Assembly (NCBI RefSeq): GCF_963678635.1 | Contig: NW_026970791.1 | Coordinates: forward strand, 21,033-85,032 | DNA from: Symsagittifera roscoffensis | Taxonomy: Eukaryota > Xenacoelomorpha > Acoela > Convolutidae | Direction: 5' to 3' | Length of the DNA: 64,000 bases | In this document: positions 43,133 through 55,200 of the stretch, piece after piece | How positions within the stretch are numbered: the stretch's first letter is position 1 | How the letters are laid out: every line of letters starts with the position of its first letter | Notes under the pieces: generated by a model | Database searches by the model: none | What the model was told of the DNA's origin: nothing | The model's input: only the letters and a program-made list of their open reading frames with translations | Made by a program: the position numbers and the translations under genes

Positions 43133-43644
43133 TAGGGGCGGATTTAGGGGGAGACCCAAAGGGTCACCCCTTTGTACAATTTTGAAATATCCATTTTTGG
43201 TGACGGACCCTAAAATTTTTCTAAAGGCGCCTTGGGCGCCAATATATGCTAATTTTGAGGTGGGAGCGCGCGTCGAAAAAACGGAATTTTTTGGTAACCA
43301 TTTTCCAAAAAGTGCCTAAAATTGCCTTTCTCGGCCTGTTTTTTCAAAGTTTTGCTCCTAAAAGTGCCTAAAATTGCCTTTCTCGGCCTGTTTTTTCAAA
43401 GTTTTGCTCCAAAAAGTGCCTGAAATTGCCTTTCTCGGCCTGTTTTTTCAAAGTTATGCTCCAAAAAGTGCCTAAAATTGCCTTTCTCGGCCTGTTTTTT
43501 CAAAGTTTTGCCTGCGGCGCAGAAATTTTGCCCAAAACAGGGTCTTTGTACTGCTTTGTGAGAGCTCAGAAAATCATATTGGTAAATCATAAACACTTTT
43601 TTGAAAATCCCGCCCCCCCTCGAGAAAATCCTAGTCCGCCCCTG
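43133..43644. mobile_element. Non-autonomous hAT-type element with perfect 8-bp target duplication
   Basis: Flanked by TATATAAT at 43,125-43,132 and 43,645-43,652. The ends are TAGGGGCGGATTTAGG at the left and, in reverse, CAGGGGCGGACTAGG at the right. An 8-bp duplication and CAGGGGCGG-type ends are hallmarks of the hAT superfamily. 512 bp, no transposase. The interior holds a ~52-bp tandem repeat. Confidence 0.85.
43306..43509. repeat. Four copies of a ~52-bp tandem repeat inside the hAT-type element
   Basis: Core AAAGTGCCTAAAATTGCC followed by TTTCTCGGCCTG and TTTTTTCAAAGTTTTGCTCC, repeated four times with one or two substitutions per copy. Confidence 0.9.
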
Positions 43645-43849
43645 TATATAATGATTAAAACTTTTTCTGTGAAAAACAGATTAAAATTTTTCCCATTAGA
43701 CAGATATTTAAAAAAAAACCTCAACAATTTTTTGTTTGAAAACAGCAGGGCATACTTTTTAATGGATAACAAATGATTGTTGCGCACCGATTGTTAATTG
43801 TAGTCTGCAAACAATTTTCGCGCCCTGTTTTGTCTATTTTCTCGGGCTT

Positions 43850-44310
43850 AGGAAATTGGACGACAAGCAAATTAGACGACTGTAAGAAAACGGAATTTTT
43901 ACGATAACCATTTGAATTTAGACGATAAGAACCGGGCCAGCAATATTTTTATTGAGGTTGAAGTTAAAGAAAAACAAAAAGAGCATATGATCACAGGACT
44001 CACCAAAACTATTATTGTAATTTAATTATAAACGTTAAATCGAAAAAAAAAAACATTTTTGCAATGCATATATTACACAACTGTGACATTAATAACCTGA
44101 TTAGTGGTTGGACAACCAGTAGTTACTCGACCAGCAGTTAATTTAAGGCAGTAAACAAATTTTACTCAATTTGAACGCAAGTAATCGTCTAAATTCCGTT
44201 ATTTTCTGATCGTCTAATTCGGTTGTCATATTACTAAATACCATTTTCTCATAATAGTGGTCGTCTAACTTCCTTTGAACTGGCGGCGTCTATTTTGCTT
44301 GTCTAAATTC
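43850..44310. mobile_element. Probable MITE with subterminal TAGACGAC / GTCGTCTA repeats
   Basis: The left end carries TTGGACGACAAGCAAATTAG and AGACGAC/AGACGAT motifs. The right end carries their inverted forms (ATCGTCTAA, GTCGTCTAA, and CGTCTATTTTGCTTGTCTAA at the edge). Inverted subterminal motif clusters are typical of hAT- or Mutator-like MITEs. No target duplication identified. Confidence 0.55.
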
Positions 44311-44375
44311 TCAAACCTTTTTTTTGCGTTAGAAGTATTTTTGTTCATTTTTGCTTTGGTCATTGGAAAAGTTCT

Positions 44376-44578
44376 GGATCTACTTGACAATATCCTCCTC
44401 CCCCCTACATAAGAATCTTTCCCCTATCAATAAATGCAGTAAATTAACACTGGGCTTTCTATTGAGAATTCTAATTTTGCTGCATTCTGATTGGTCGAAA
44501 AATCGACCATATTGTTCTACTAAACAATCCCCCTTCATCCCCCCTTCTTGAAAAGGGTGGATATTGTTAAGTAGATCC
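44376..44578. mobile_element. GGATC-family MITE, copy 1
   Basis: Ends GGATCTACTTGACAATATCC and, inverted, GGATCTACTTAACAATATCC. The interior (GCAGTAAATTAACAC, ATTGAGAATT, CTGATTGGTCGAAAA) matches copy 2 at 58,046 in reverse orientation. The flanks AAAGTTCT / GAATATCT are at best a decayed 8-bp duplication. Confidence 0.8.
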
Positions 44579-45082
44579 GAATATCTTTTTCAAATTAATT
44601 GTCGCCGCTCATGAACATTTTTCGGCACTCTTGTACTTCGGTGTTCTTGTACTGAACCATCTGTTTTAACAACAGACAAACTCATTGTTCAGAAGCAGCT
44701 TCAGTTGCTTGCTGTACGCCCGTGTATTTTATTTTTGTTTTAATTATAAACGAAAGTTTGACATATTCGTTGGCTAAATATTCTGCCAATCAGAGTTCAA
44801 GTAGAGTATTTATGGGACTGATTTTTTGGTTGCTCATCGGGAATTCGCCAGTTTGCTCAAGTGTTCTTTCATTTGTATATGCTAGAAGGCTGGTCTGCTG
44901 AAAGCGTTAGCCCAGTAGTCGTCTCATTTTTCTAAAGCGTGAATGATGCAGTTTGTTAACTGCAAAAACTGCTGAGATGTCCAGCTGTTAAGCTCGTTTA
45001 CGGTGTTTTTCTGTGAAAGTATTTTGAATGTATATTTTAATCAGTGACGACAGAGTTTTGACACTACAACTTCGTTTATATG

Positions 45083-45242
45083 GTCAGTGCATATAAATGA
45101 ATTTACTAAAGTTGCTTCAACAACTTTTTTTCAATACGAAGGCTAGCCATTAGTTGAATGTGGTGTCATTATATTTTCACAGTTCTACGCTCGTTCGTTG
45201 CATGTTCAGTGCATATAAATTAGTTAATAAAAGTTGCTTCAG
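45083..45242 (+). promoter_or_regulatory. Duplicated TATA-containing block upstream of the 321-codon ORF
   Basis: TCAGTGCATATAAAT followed by TTACTAAAGTTGCTTCA at 45,083 is repeated about 121 bp downstream as TCAGTGCATATAAAT, TAATAAAAGTTGCTTCA (45,205). Each copy carries a TATAAA-like core, so this may be a tandemly duplicated promoter. The downstream copy lies about 60 bp before the ATG at 45,274. Confidence 0.45.
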
Positions 45243-45273
45243 TTCGCGCATTTTTGCTTGATAGTTTTAGAAA

Positions 45274-46239
45274 ATGTCCCAAAATTATAGTTTTATTCAA
45301 TCAACTCTTGTTCATTTTTTCAGAATAAGGCTCGAAAATTACCAGTTAGAGGAAGTTGCTTCCAAAATTGCTGATCTCAACGTGAACTTGGAGTCGCCTG
45401 AAAATGAATTTTCCAGCTTCTGTGGTCATGTTAAGAGCAAATTCAGCCCTATCGATTGGTTCAATTTCCAAAAGTGTTGGAGTCTTTTCAATGATTGGGT
45501 TCGTTTTGAACGATTGCTTACGTCAACTGATGTTGCCATTTCGATAAATTCTGGCAAAGATGAGAAAGAATGTCACTTTTCCGACAGGGAATCTGGAAAA
45601 AGCAGCGGTGCATCATACAGCGAATGCAACGAAGATTCCGATAGTTCGTACCTTGAGAATGAAGAGTCCGATGAGGTTACTGAGTACCCCGCGCTCAACT
45701 CGCAGACGTTTGTGAAGTCTTTGAAACTAAAGTTGCCGAAAACATCTACTCCGCGGGGAAAAGCAGCGACTTTAAATTATACTCGTGGAATGCTCGAAAC
45801 TTCACCAGGGCCAGTTGCGGCGCCGCGCAGCACATCCTACCTTGGTAAGCAGACTAATTCTAAGTCAACCGAAGCGGAACCCAATTTGAAACCAAATTTA
45901 GTTATGGAAAAATCCGCGGCAAGTTTGAATCGAGGAGACTCGGCGTATGTTTCGTACTGCTGTGCTGACAGAAGTGGAATGAGCGAAGGAGCACCCTCGT
46001 ATGTCCATGGAAATGTGTCAAATCTAACCGCTCAACTTACCTCATCGAATTATCAAAATCAGGAGTGTTCGAGAAGCTCGAATTTTTCGACAAGTGCTGA
46101 AAATCAGGTGATATTAACAAAAAAGAATGGGCTTGAAAGGCCACCAAAAACTGCAGCAAAGCCGAAGGGAACATCATCAAAGTTATCTAATGTTGTTAAA
46201 AGAAAACTGTCTAAATCGATTGATAACTTATTAGATTAA
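45274..46239 (+). CDS. Hypothetical 321-codon single-exon protein, Ser-rich
   Basis: ATG in context AGAAAATGTC; ends TTAGATTAA at 46,239. No family recognised. Residues ~1-95 look like a compact helical domain rich in Phe and Trp (SPIDWFNFQKCW, FNDWVRF). Residues ~96-140 are acidic and Ser-rich. The rest is low-complexity Ser/Thr/Asn with a basic C-terminus (KLSNVVKRKLSKSIDNLL). It is the only long non-repetitive frame in 23-58 kb, more GC-balanced than its flanks, and has an upstream TATA-containing repeat, all of which favour a real gene. It could also be an exon of a larger gene or an orphan TE protein. There is no nearby partner gene to suggest a role. Confidence 0.55.
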   Translation: MSQNYSFIQSTLVHFFRIRLENYQLEEVASKIADLNVNLESPENEFSSFCGHVKSKFSPIDWFNFQKCWSLFNDWVRFERLLTSTDVAISINSGKDEKECHFSDRESGKSSGASYSECNEDSDSSYLENEESDEVTEYPALNSQTFVKSLKLKLPKTSTPRGKAATLNYTRGMLETSPGPVAAPRSTSYLGKQTNSKSTEAEPNLKPNLVMEKSAASLNRGDSAYVSYCCADRSGMSEGAPSYVHGNVSNLTAQLTSSNYQNQECSRSSNFSTSAENQVILTKKNGLERPPKTAAKPKGTSSKLSNVVKRKLSKSIDNLLD

Positions 46240-46499
46240 GATACTGCTCATTAATTAAAAATTTTATTCTTATCTTTGTTTAGAATTGAAGCTAGAATCT
46301 ATTGGATTAATACAAAAAAATAACGAAAGATTGGACATCCGAAAAAGTGAAATATTTAAATTATCAAACGCGGATTTCAATTTTAAGAATTCCCAGCAGA
46401 ATTAAACACTCTTTTTTATAAACACTCTTTAATGTTTTTTGAACTTTTTAAAATTTATTTTCAGTTTTCGAATGCATGGTTTCTGATTATAATTTTAAA
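46240..46499. other. AT-rich 3' flank of the 321-codon ORF
   Basis: Noncoding. It contains AATTAAAAATTTTATTC just after the stop and several A-rich runs that could serve as polyadenylation signals; no exact AATAAA was noticed close to the stop. Confidence 0.4.
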
Positions 46500-46583
46500 T
46501 TCAGTCAACCATCTGGCGCATGTGTCGTAGAGGTAACACATCTACTTGAGACGGCAAAGGCTTGTGGTTCGAATCCGACTGGG
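46500..46583 (+). ncRNA. tRNA-like sequence, probable SINE head
   Basis: An A-box-like TGGCGCATGTG at 46,513 and a B-box GGTTCGAATCC at 46,566. The 5' end TTCAGTC can pair with 3' GACTGGG over seven positions (two G-U). The anticodon stem and T stem do not fold cleanly, so this is a decayed tRNA-derived Pol III promoter rather than a working tRNA. A T-rich tail follows. Confidence 0.5.
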
Positions 46584-46647
46584 AAATGTTTTTTTTTGCA
46601 AACTTTATTTGTGCTTTTTTGGACAATCGTCCGTCTGCCTATTTTTG

Positions 46648-49600
46648 TCGGCGAGATTGCCTTAACCCAATTTTTTGAAGTTTCAGCTTTTTTTCAAGTT
46701 GCAATAACACCGATGCTTGAGACGAAAAAGCCCAGGAGTTCGATTCCAGTTGGGACCTGTTTCTTTTCAAGTTTAAAGTTTGCAAGTTCGACTTCACTCT
46801 AGCATTCGGAAAGGTCTTTGTAAATTTAATAACGGTGCAGCTATTTTTTTTCCAGATTTTTAGGGCTTTTGCAGTTGTTTTTGACAAAAGTCGATCTTTT
46901 TTCATTTGTTTTCAATCGTACTCATTCACTTTCGATCCGCAACAGGCTTGAAGCTCAACTTCGTCTCTGTGTTTAAATTGATTTGTTATAGTAACATCTG
47001 CAGTCAATGTTGAAAATTCAAGTTATCTGAAATTTTATTTTTTATCTGTTATTCCGAGACAGAGTGACGAGGGTTCGTTAAAGGAACTATGGCGTAGGAT
47101 GTTTCTTTTTCAGCACTAATTAAGGTACCTCGTCAAAAAGCTTGCAGGGATATAATTTTGTGTCATGTTAAAGCCTTTTTGGGCAAAACAAAAATCCAAG
47201 AAAGTTTGTGGTCCTAAATTGGTCTGATTTTTTGCGACGAATTTATGGGCAGACGAAAAAAATCGCGCTCGAGTTACTCCTATTATGATTTTACTATTGC
47301 TCAAACTAATTGTTCCGACCTCTGAAAAGGTAGAGAAACTGTTAATGATTGTGTTTTAGATTTTTGTTTTCCTCGCAAAATCAGGAACCACAAATAAAGA
47401 TCGGAAATGTTTGAGTGAGATATCATAATTAAACCCTTTCAGTCGTGATTCGAATGACATTTAATAAATTTTGAAAATGTCTTATTGTCGAGAAAAATTT
47501 GCTCAAGTTTTTTTAACTATCAGTCTAATTTCTAGCCAACAAAGCGAGCGAGTAGGACTTATTAAGAATAAAATTTTTCATTTAAGTAGTAGAAAAACTC
47601 AAAAATTATTCTACAAAAAATCAGAAAAGTTTTTCATTTTTGTTCGTCATTCAATTTTTGAATAAACTTTTGTCTAGTTTGTCTAAATCATTAATTTTCT
47701 TTGTGTTTTTTTTTCTACGAAACTTAATCGGAAAAACGAAAAAGCCTTTTGCTTGTAGTTTTTCTTGAATGTGGTCGGATTATTCTGCGTTAATTGCACA
47801 GTAACCGGCCATTCCTCTATTATTGTATAATGGATTTTTTCATTAACTTTAATTGATAGCTGTAATACCCTGAAAAATGGGAGAATTAAAAAAATTAATG
47901 AATTTTGTGGGTAATAAATTGTGCACTGCTTTACTGGCACAGGTGTACCACTTTATAGGTTAAAATTGATTCTTCATTTTTTTTGGAGAGGGCTGGAGGC
48001 TTTCGCGCTAACTCTAAGCGCTTTCTCGCGCGCCTATTAAAGAAACCAGCATGACTTGATATCTTTTTTCGGCGAGATTGCCGTAACCCAATTTATTGAA
48101 GTTTCAGCTTTTTTTCAAGTTGCAATAACACCGATGCTTGAGACGAAAAAGCCCAGGAGTTCGATTCCAGTTGGGACCTGTTTCTTTTCAAGTTTAAAGT
48201 TTGCACGTTCGACTTCACTCTAGCATTCGGAAAGGTCTTTGTAAATTTAATAACGATGCAGCTATTTTTTTCCAGATTTTTAGTGCTTTTGCAGTTGTTT
48301 TTGACAAAAGTTGATCTTTTTTCATTTGATATCAATCGTACTCATTCACTTTCGATCCGCAACAGGCTTGAAGCTCAACTTCGTCTCTGTGTTTAAATTG
48401 ATTTGTTATAGTAACATCTGCAGTCAATGTTGAAAATTTAAGTTATCTGAAATTTTATTTTTTATCTGTTATTCCGAGACAGAGTGACGAGGGTTCGTTA
48501 AAGGAACTATGGCGTAGGATGTTTCTTTTTCAGCACTAATTAAGGTACCTCGTCAAAAAGCTTGCAGGGATATAATTTTGTGTCATGTTAAAGCCTTTTT
48601 GGGCAAAACAAAAATCCAAGAAAGTTTGTGGTCCTAAATTGGTCTGATTTTTTGCGACGAATTTATGGGCAGACGAAAAAAATCGCGCTCGAGTTACTCC
48701 TATTATGATTTTACTATTGGTCAAACTAATTGTTCCGACCTCTGAAAAGGTAGAGAAACTGTTAATGATTGTGTTTTAGATTTTTGTTTTCCTCGCAAAA
48801 TCAGGAACCACAAATAAAGATCGGAAATGTTTGAGTGACATATCATAATAAAACCCTTTCAGTCGTGATTCGAATGACATTTAATAAATTTTGAAAATGT
48901 CTTATTGTCGAGAAAATGCGGTTTGAGTTTTTATAACTATCAGTCTATTTTCGAGCCAACAAAGCGAGCGAGTAGGACTTATTAAGAATAAATGTTTTCT
49001 TTTAGATAGTATTAAAACTCAAAATGTATTCTACAAAAAATCAGAAAAGTTTTTCATTTTTGTTCGTCATTCAATTTTTGAAAAAAACTTTTGTCTAGTT
49101 TGTCTAAATCATTAATTTTCTTTGTGTTATTTTTCTACGAAACTTTTTCGGAAAAAAGAAAAAGCCTTTTGCTTGTAGTTTTTCTTGAATGTGGTCGGAA
49201 TATTCTGCGTTAATTGCACAGTAACCTGCCATTCTTCTATTTTTGTATAATGGATTTTTCATTAACTTTAATTGATAGCTGTAATACCCTGAAAAATGGG
49301 AGAATTGAAAAAATTATGAATTTTGTGGGTAATAAATTGTGCACTGCTTTACTGGCACAGGTGTACCAGTTTTATAGTTTAAAATTGATTCTTCGTTTTT
49401 TTTGGAGAGGGCTGGAGGCTTTCGCGCTAACTCTAAGCGCTTTCTCGCACGCCTATTAAAGAAACCAGAATGACTTGATATCTTGGGTCGGCGAGGTTGT
49501 CGTAACCAAATTTTTTGAAGTTTCAGCTTTTTTTCAAGTTGCAATAACACCGATGCTTGAGACGAAAAAGCCCAGGAGTTCGATTCCAGTTGGGACCTGT

Positions 49601-52283
49601 TTCTTTTCAAGTTTAAAGTTTGCAAGTTGGACTTCACTCTAGCATTTGGAAAGCACTTTGTAAATTTAATAACGATGCAGCTGTTTTTTTCCAGATGTTT
49701 AGGGCTTTTGCAGTTGTTTTTGACAAAAGTCGATCTTTTCTCATTTGATTTCAATCGTACTCATTCACTTTTGATCCGCAAGTGGCGCGAAGCTCAACTT
49801 TGTCTCTGTGTTTAAATTGATTTGTTATAGTAACATCTGCAGTCAACGTTGAAAATTTAAGTTATCTGAATTTTTTTTCTTCTTTTATTCCGAGACAGAG
49901 TGACCAGGGTTCGTTAAAGGAACTATGGCGTAGCCTGTTTCTTTTTCAGCACTAATTAAGGTACCTCGTTAAAAAGCTTGCAGGGATATAATTTTGTGTC
50001 ATGTTAAAGCCTTTTTGGGCAAAACAAAAATCCAAGAAAGTTTGTGGTCCTGAATTGGTCTGATTTTTTGCGACGAATTTATGGCAGACGAAAACAATCG
50101 CGCTCGAGTCACTCGTAATATGATTTTACTATTGGTCAAACTAAATGTTCCGACCTTTGAAAAGGTAGAGAAACTGTTATTGATTGTGTTTTAGATTTTT
50201 GTTTTCCTCGCAAAATCAGGAACCACAAATAAAGATCGGAAATGTTTGAGTGAGATATCATAATAAAACACTTTCAGTCGTGATTCGAATGACATTTAAA
50301 AAATTTTGAAAATGTCACATTGTCGAGAAAATGTGGTTTGAGTTTTTATAACTATCAGTTTATTTTCGAGCCAACAAAGCGAGCGAGTAGGACTTATTAA
50401 GAATAACTGTTTTCTTTTAAGTAGTAGAAAAACTCAAAATGTATTCTACAAAAAATCAGAAAAGTTTTTCATTTTTGTTCGTCATTCAATTTTGAAAAAA
50501 CTGTTGTCTAGTTTGTCTAAATCAATAATTTTCTTTGTGTTATTTTTAAACGAAACTTATTCGGAAAAAAGAAAAAGCCTTTTGCTTGTAGTTTTTCTTG
50601 AGTGTGGTCGGAATATTCTGCGTTAAAAGGACAGTAACCGGCCATTCTTCTATTATTGTATAATGGATTTTGCATTAACTTAAATTGATAGCTGTTAAAC
50701 CCTGGAAAATGGGAGAATTAAAAAAATTAATGGATTTTGTGGGTAATAAATTGGGCACTACTTAACTGGCACAGGTGTACCAGTTTTATAGTTTAAAATT
50801 GATTCTTCGTTTTTTTTGGAGAGGGCTGGAGGCTTTCGCGCTAACTCTAAGCTCTTTCTCGCACGCCTATTAAAGAAACCAGAATGATTTGATATCTTTT
50901 GTCGGCGAGATTGCCGTAACCCAATTTATTGAAGTTTCAGCTTTTTTTCAAGTTGCAATAACACCTATGCTTGAGACGAAAAAGCCCAGGAGTTCGATTC
51001 CAGTTGGGACCTGTTTCTTTTCAAATTTAAAGTTTGCAAGTTCGACTTCACTCTAGCACTCGGAAAGCTCTTTGTAAATTTAATAACGGTGCAGCTATTT
51101 TTTTCCAGACTTTTAGGGCTTTTGCAGTTGTTTTTGACAAAAGTCGATCTTTTTTCATTTGATTTCAATCGTACTCATTCACTTTTGATCCGCAAATGGC
51201 GCGAAGCTCAACTTCGTTTCTGTGTTTAAATTGATCTGTTATAGTAACATCTGCAGTCGATGTTGAAAATTTAAGGTATCTGAAATTAAATTTTTTTTCT
51301 GTTGTTCCGACACAGTGATAAGGGTTCGTTAAAGAACTATGGCGTACCTCGTCAAAAAGCTTGCAGGGATATTTTTTTGTGTCATGTTAAACCCTTTTTG
51401 GGCAAAACAAAAATCCAAGAAAGTTTGTGGTCCTAAATTGGTCTGATTTTTTTGCGACGAATTTATGGCAGACGAAAACATCGCGCGCGAGTCACTCTTT
51501 ACATGATTTTTTATTGGTCAAACTAATTGTTCCGACCTCTGAAAAGGTAGAGAAACTGTTATCGGTTGTGTTTTAGATTTTTATTTTCCTCACAAAATCA
51601 GGAACCACAAATAAAGATTGGAATGTTTTGAGTGAGATATCATAATAAAACCCTTTCAGTCGTGATTCGAATGACATTTAAAAAATTTTGAAAATGTCAC
51701 ATTGTCGAGAAAATGTGGTTTGAGTTTTTATAACTATCAGTTTATTTTCGAGCCAACAAAGCGAGCGAGTAGGACTTATTAAGAATAACTGTTTTCTTTT
51801 AAGTAGTAGAAAAACTCAAAATGTATTCTACAAAAAAAACAGAAAAGTTTTTCATTTTTGTTCGTCATTCAATTTTTGAAAAAACTGTTGTCTAGTTTGT
51901 CTAAATCAATAATTTTCTTTGTGTTATTTTTATACGAAACTTATTCGGAAAAAAGAAAAAGCCTTTTGCTTGTAGTTTTTCTTGAGTGTGGTCGGAATAT
52001 TCTGCGTTAAAAGGACAGTAACCGGCCATTCTTCTATTATTGTATAATGGATTTTGTATTAACTTAAATTGATAGCTGCTATATCTTGGAAAATGGGAGA
52101 ATTAAAAAAATTAATGGATTTTGTTTGTAATAAATTGGGCACTACTTAACTGGCACAGGTGTACCAGTTTTATAGTTTAAAATTAATTCTTCGTTTTTTT
52201 TGGAGAGGGCTGGAGGCTTTCGCGATAACTCTAAGCGCTTTCTCTCGCACACCTAGTAAAGAAACCAGAATGACTTGATATCT
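46648..52283. repeat. Four tandem copies of a 1.4-kb repeat
   Basis: Units start TCGGCGAG(A/G)TTG at about 46,648, 48,068, 49,489 and 50,901; lengths about 1,420, 1,421, 1,412 and 1,383 bp. Each carries a tRNA B-box-like GAGTTCGATTCC near its start (46,736; 48,157; 49,576; 50,990), the sequence AAAGCTTGCAGGGATAT, and a TTTCGCGCTAACTCTAAGC tail. Identity is high but lower than in the 23-41 kb block. A diverged fifth fragment follows at about 52,618-52,800. Frames of 60-146 codons repeated at the same place in each unit are by-products. Confidence 0.9.
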
Positions 52284-55200
52284 AATTTTAATCGTCAATA
52301 ATGTGTCTGTTATGTCTCAGTTTTCTTAACCCTTCATAGCTTTGAAAATTTCCAAATCTTTTTTTTCTTGAACTCCCAGAATGCACTTGGGTATATATGC
52401 ACTTTTTGAGGTCAATTGAAAATAATTTGATGAAAATGACGTAAATAGCACTCTCCAAATTCAAAGAGCTTAAAGGACATCTATTTTTTTAAAATTCAAA
52501 GAGCTTAAAGGACATTTATTTTTTTTCTTTTGAAATTCGAAAGTCAGTGTTTTTCTGTTTTCTTGCGTTCATTTGGCAGTTGAACGCAACTGTCAGTTGG
52601 CTATGTTATGTCATACTGAAACCCTTTCAGTCGTGTTTCGATTGATGAAAAAGAAATTCAAAAAATGTCTCAGTGATAGCTTTAATGCCCAAAAAAACGG
52701 CAGAATTTTTTTTAAATTGTGATTTTTGTGGTTAATACTATGTCACTACTTAATTTGCCTAGAAACAGGACCGTTTTATTTTTACACAGGCAAAGCTTGT
52801 GTGTTATAACGAACTCTTTTTTTTCCAACCTAAGTCGCAATTATTAATGCTCTTTTTGAAAGTGCTATTTTATTGCAGTATATGCATAAGATCAATAACC
52901 AGCGATTAAGTACAGCAAATGCTAAGGATATTAACACACACCATTGTATTACAAATAGCACTTTAGCTTCAAGGTGTTATGGCTCTGTAGCGTAGATGTA
53001 GGGAAAAAGACCAGCAGCAAAATAAGAGGGTTCGAACCTCAGAAGGGTCGCATGTTTGTAATGAACTTTTTCGTATACTAGTTAAAATGCGTCCGCTCTA
53101 TAAATTGAGGTAGTGTTAGTTGGTAAATTTCTTTTCAAATTGACTGGTACTGCTAATGCGTCATAATTGACTTGTGTCACTTAACAGTTATGTAGACTCA
53201 TAATTGGCGTGCGTCACTTAAGAAATTTTGTTGACTCAAAGTTTTACTCATTCAGCTTTTCCCAGTTGCGTTGTCGGTCATATTGTGTATGCGAAGCGCA
53301 ACTTCGCCTCTGTGTTCAAAATTGTTTCGTCATTTTTTGGAGATTGCTGGAAATTTCAGCACATCACCTCAAACAGGAAAATTCTCCATAGTGTTCTCGC
53401 ACTGCGCTCCATACAGTTGTTCGCAGAATTGAGAAATCGGTAATGCAACCGAACCGAAAGCACCCTTCTTTTAATTTTTTTTTGTTCTGAAATTTTGACA
53501 GGTATGCAGATTTTTGAAGAACTTCTCTTTGGCTCAATTCTTATTGTTTTTAACGAACCCAATTGCAATCTATGCAGCGACTTTTTTGTAACTCAAATTT
53601 GAATTCAAGCTTATCTAACCCGAATTAGGATAAAAACTTGATTGGAAAACATTTAAAAGAAAAGCGAAATAATCTTTTGATTCCTTTTAAATGAAGGAAG
53701 GTATACGCAGGCATTAAATTTAGTTTTCTTCAGAAATTTTTGATAGAGCAAATACAGCATTCAAAACTCCTTAATTTCATATAGATGAGCAAACAATTGA
53801 ACTTAATCACTTTTGATTTTTTTATCAAGTCCAGAACGCAGAAAATTCGCGTTTTTTTTCTCGTCACTCAAAAAATTTCAATGCTGTCGGATGAAAGGCT
53901 TCTAATTCAGTCGGATGAAAGTAAATGGAATGTTAAAAGTAATTTTTGAAAATTCAAAATCAAATCTGCAGATATTCCTTGATAAAAAATAAAAAACTAA
54001 AAATGAAATGACCAGGAGACGGGCATGATCCGGACATTGAGCTCAATAGGCAATTATGAGAGACAGTGAAGCAAACAAAGCAAAAGCAAGGCATCCAATT
54101 AGAAGAAAATTTATGTGCCGTGTATTTAGATCTTTATTTATTATAGTTGTTAGTCTTATTTTCGTTCGATTTGAGGACTTGCAAGTTGTGAAACAGTTAT
54201 GTTTACCGCCTTATTTGTTCAATTACCCTCCAAAATGCATTTTGTTTGTTTTTTTTTGCTTTTTTGTGAGTTCACGGTCTAGATGAGACCCGTCTCCTTG
54301 TCATTCACCGATTTTTTCGTATGTCGTTTCACAATAGTTTTTTTTGGTAGAAACTTTGTGCTTCTGCTCGTGCGACACGTTGTAAGTGGCACATATTTTT
54401 TGCTGCATATAATTGAATGTACGATTTTTTCAATAGGCGCGTTTTTGAGGTAATATTTTAGTTGTTTTCTTTTGTGTTTCGTTTGTTTCCTCTCAGTTTT
54501 GAGGAAACAATATTTTCACACTTTCGATGTTCCGATTATTTTTTTTATTTTAGCTGAAATTTTTGAACAATTGATTTGTTTTTCTGAGAAGAATTTGTCG
54601 TTTGAGATGCTAAGAATCGGAAAATGCTGTTCCGTTCGAATGCTGTTCCTTGTTAGCAAATTATATCAATTTTGGATTGGCTCCTTAACTGAATAAAAAA
54701 TAATTCAGGGTCCTTGAACAAAATAACCTAAGCTTAGAAGCTACATCAGTGGGGCGAGGGACATTGCTGTATTAATTTTATTGACATTTTCCAGGTCCAA
54801 CGGACAAGTTTTCCTGTGAAATCAGTTGATTTTATTTACGTTTTTCACTTTGTGTCGTATTTTTTTACATAATTTCAAGGCGTGCGATTGGTTCAGTTGT
54901 CTGTGTTCAATTGGATTTTTGAGCTAGTGAATAAGTGGTCAGTTTCATTTAATTATTTTTTCTTTCGAACGTTTGAAAATATCTCTCTCTAGCGTAAATG
55001 GTGTGAAGCTCTGCTTCGCTTGTGTTTTTGCATTGATATTTTCTTTTTTTTTTCTCGGTTGTTCCGGTTTATTTGATAATTAGTGTACCTTCTGTATAAA
55101 AATCAGTCGGACTGATATTGAAGCAATAACACATTCTCGTATATTAAAGTTTAAAATTTTCAAAAAGGCTTTTCCATAATTTTCTAAGTGGCTGACTTGA

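Noticed and set aside
47116-47304. 62-codon minus-strand frame repeated in the next 1.4-kb unit (48,536)
   Set aside because: Same position in tandem repeat units; degraded in later units, so no sign of selection on the protein.
49314-49754. 146-codon minus-strand frame in the third 1.4-kb unit
   Set aside because: Present only because stops happen to be mutated in this unit; the other units interrupt it.
54056-54286. 76-codon plus-strand frame
   Set aside because: AT-rich random frame without a family signature, splice context or repeat support.
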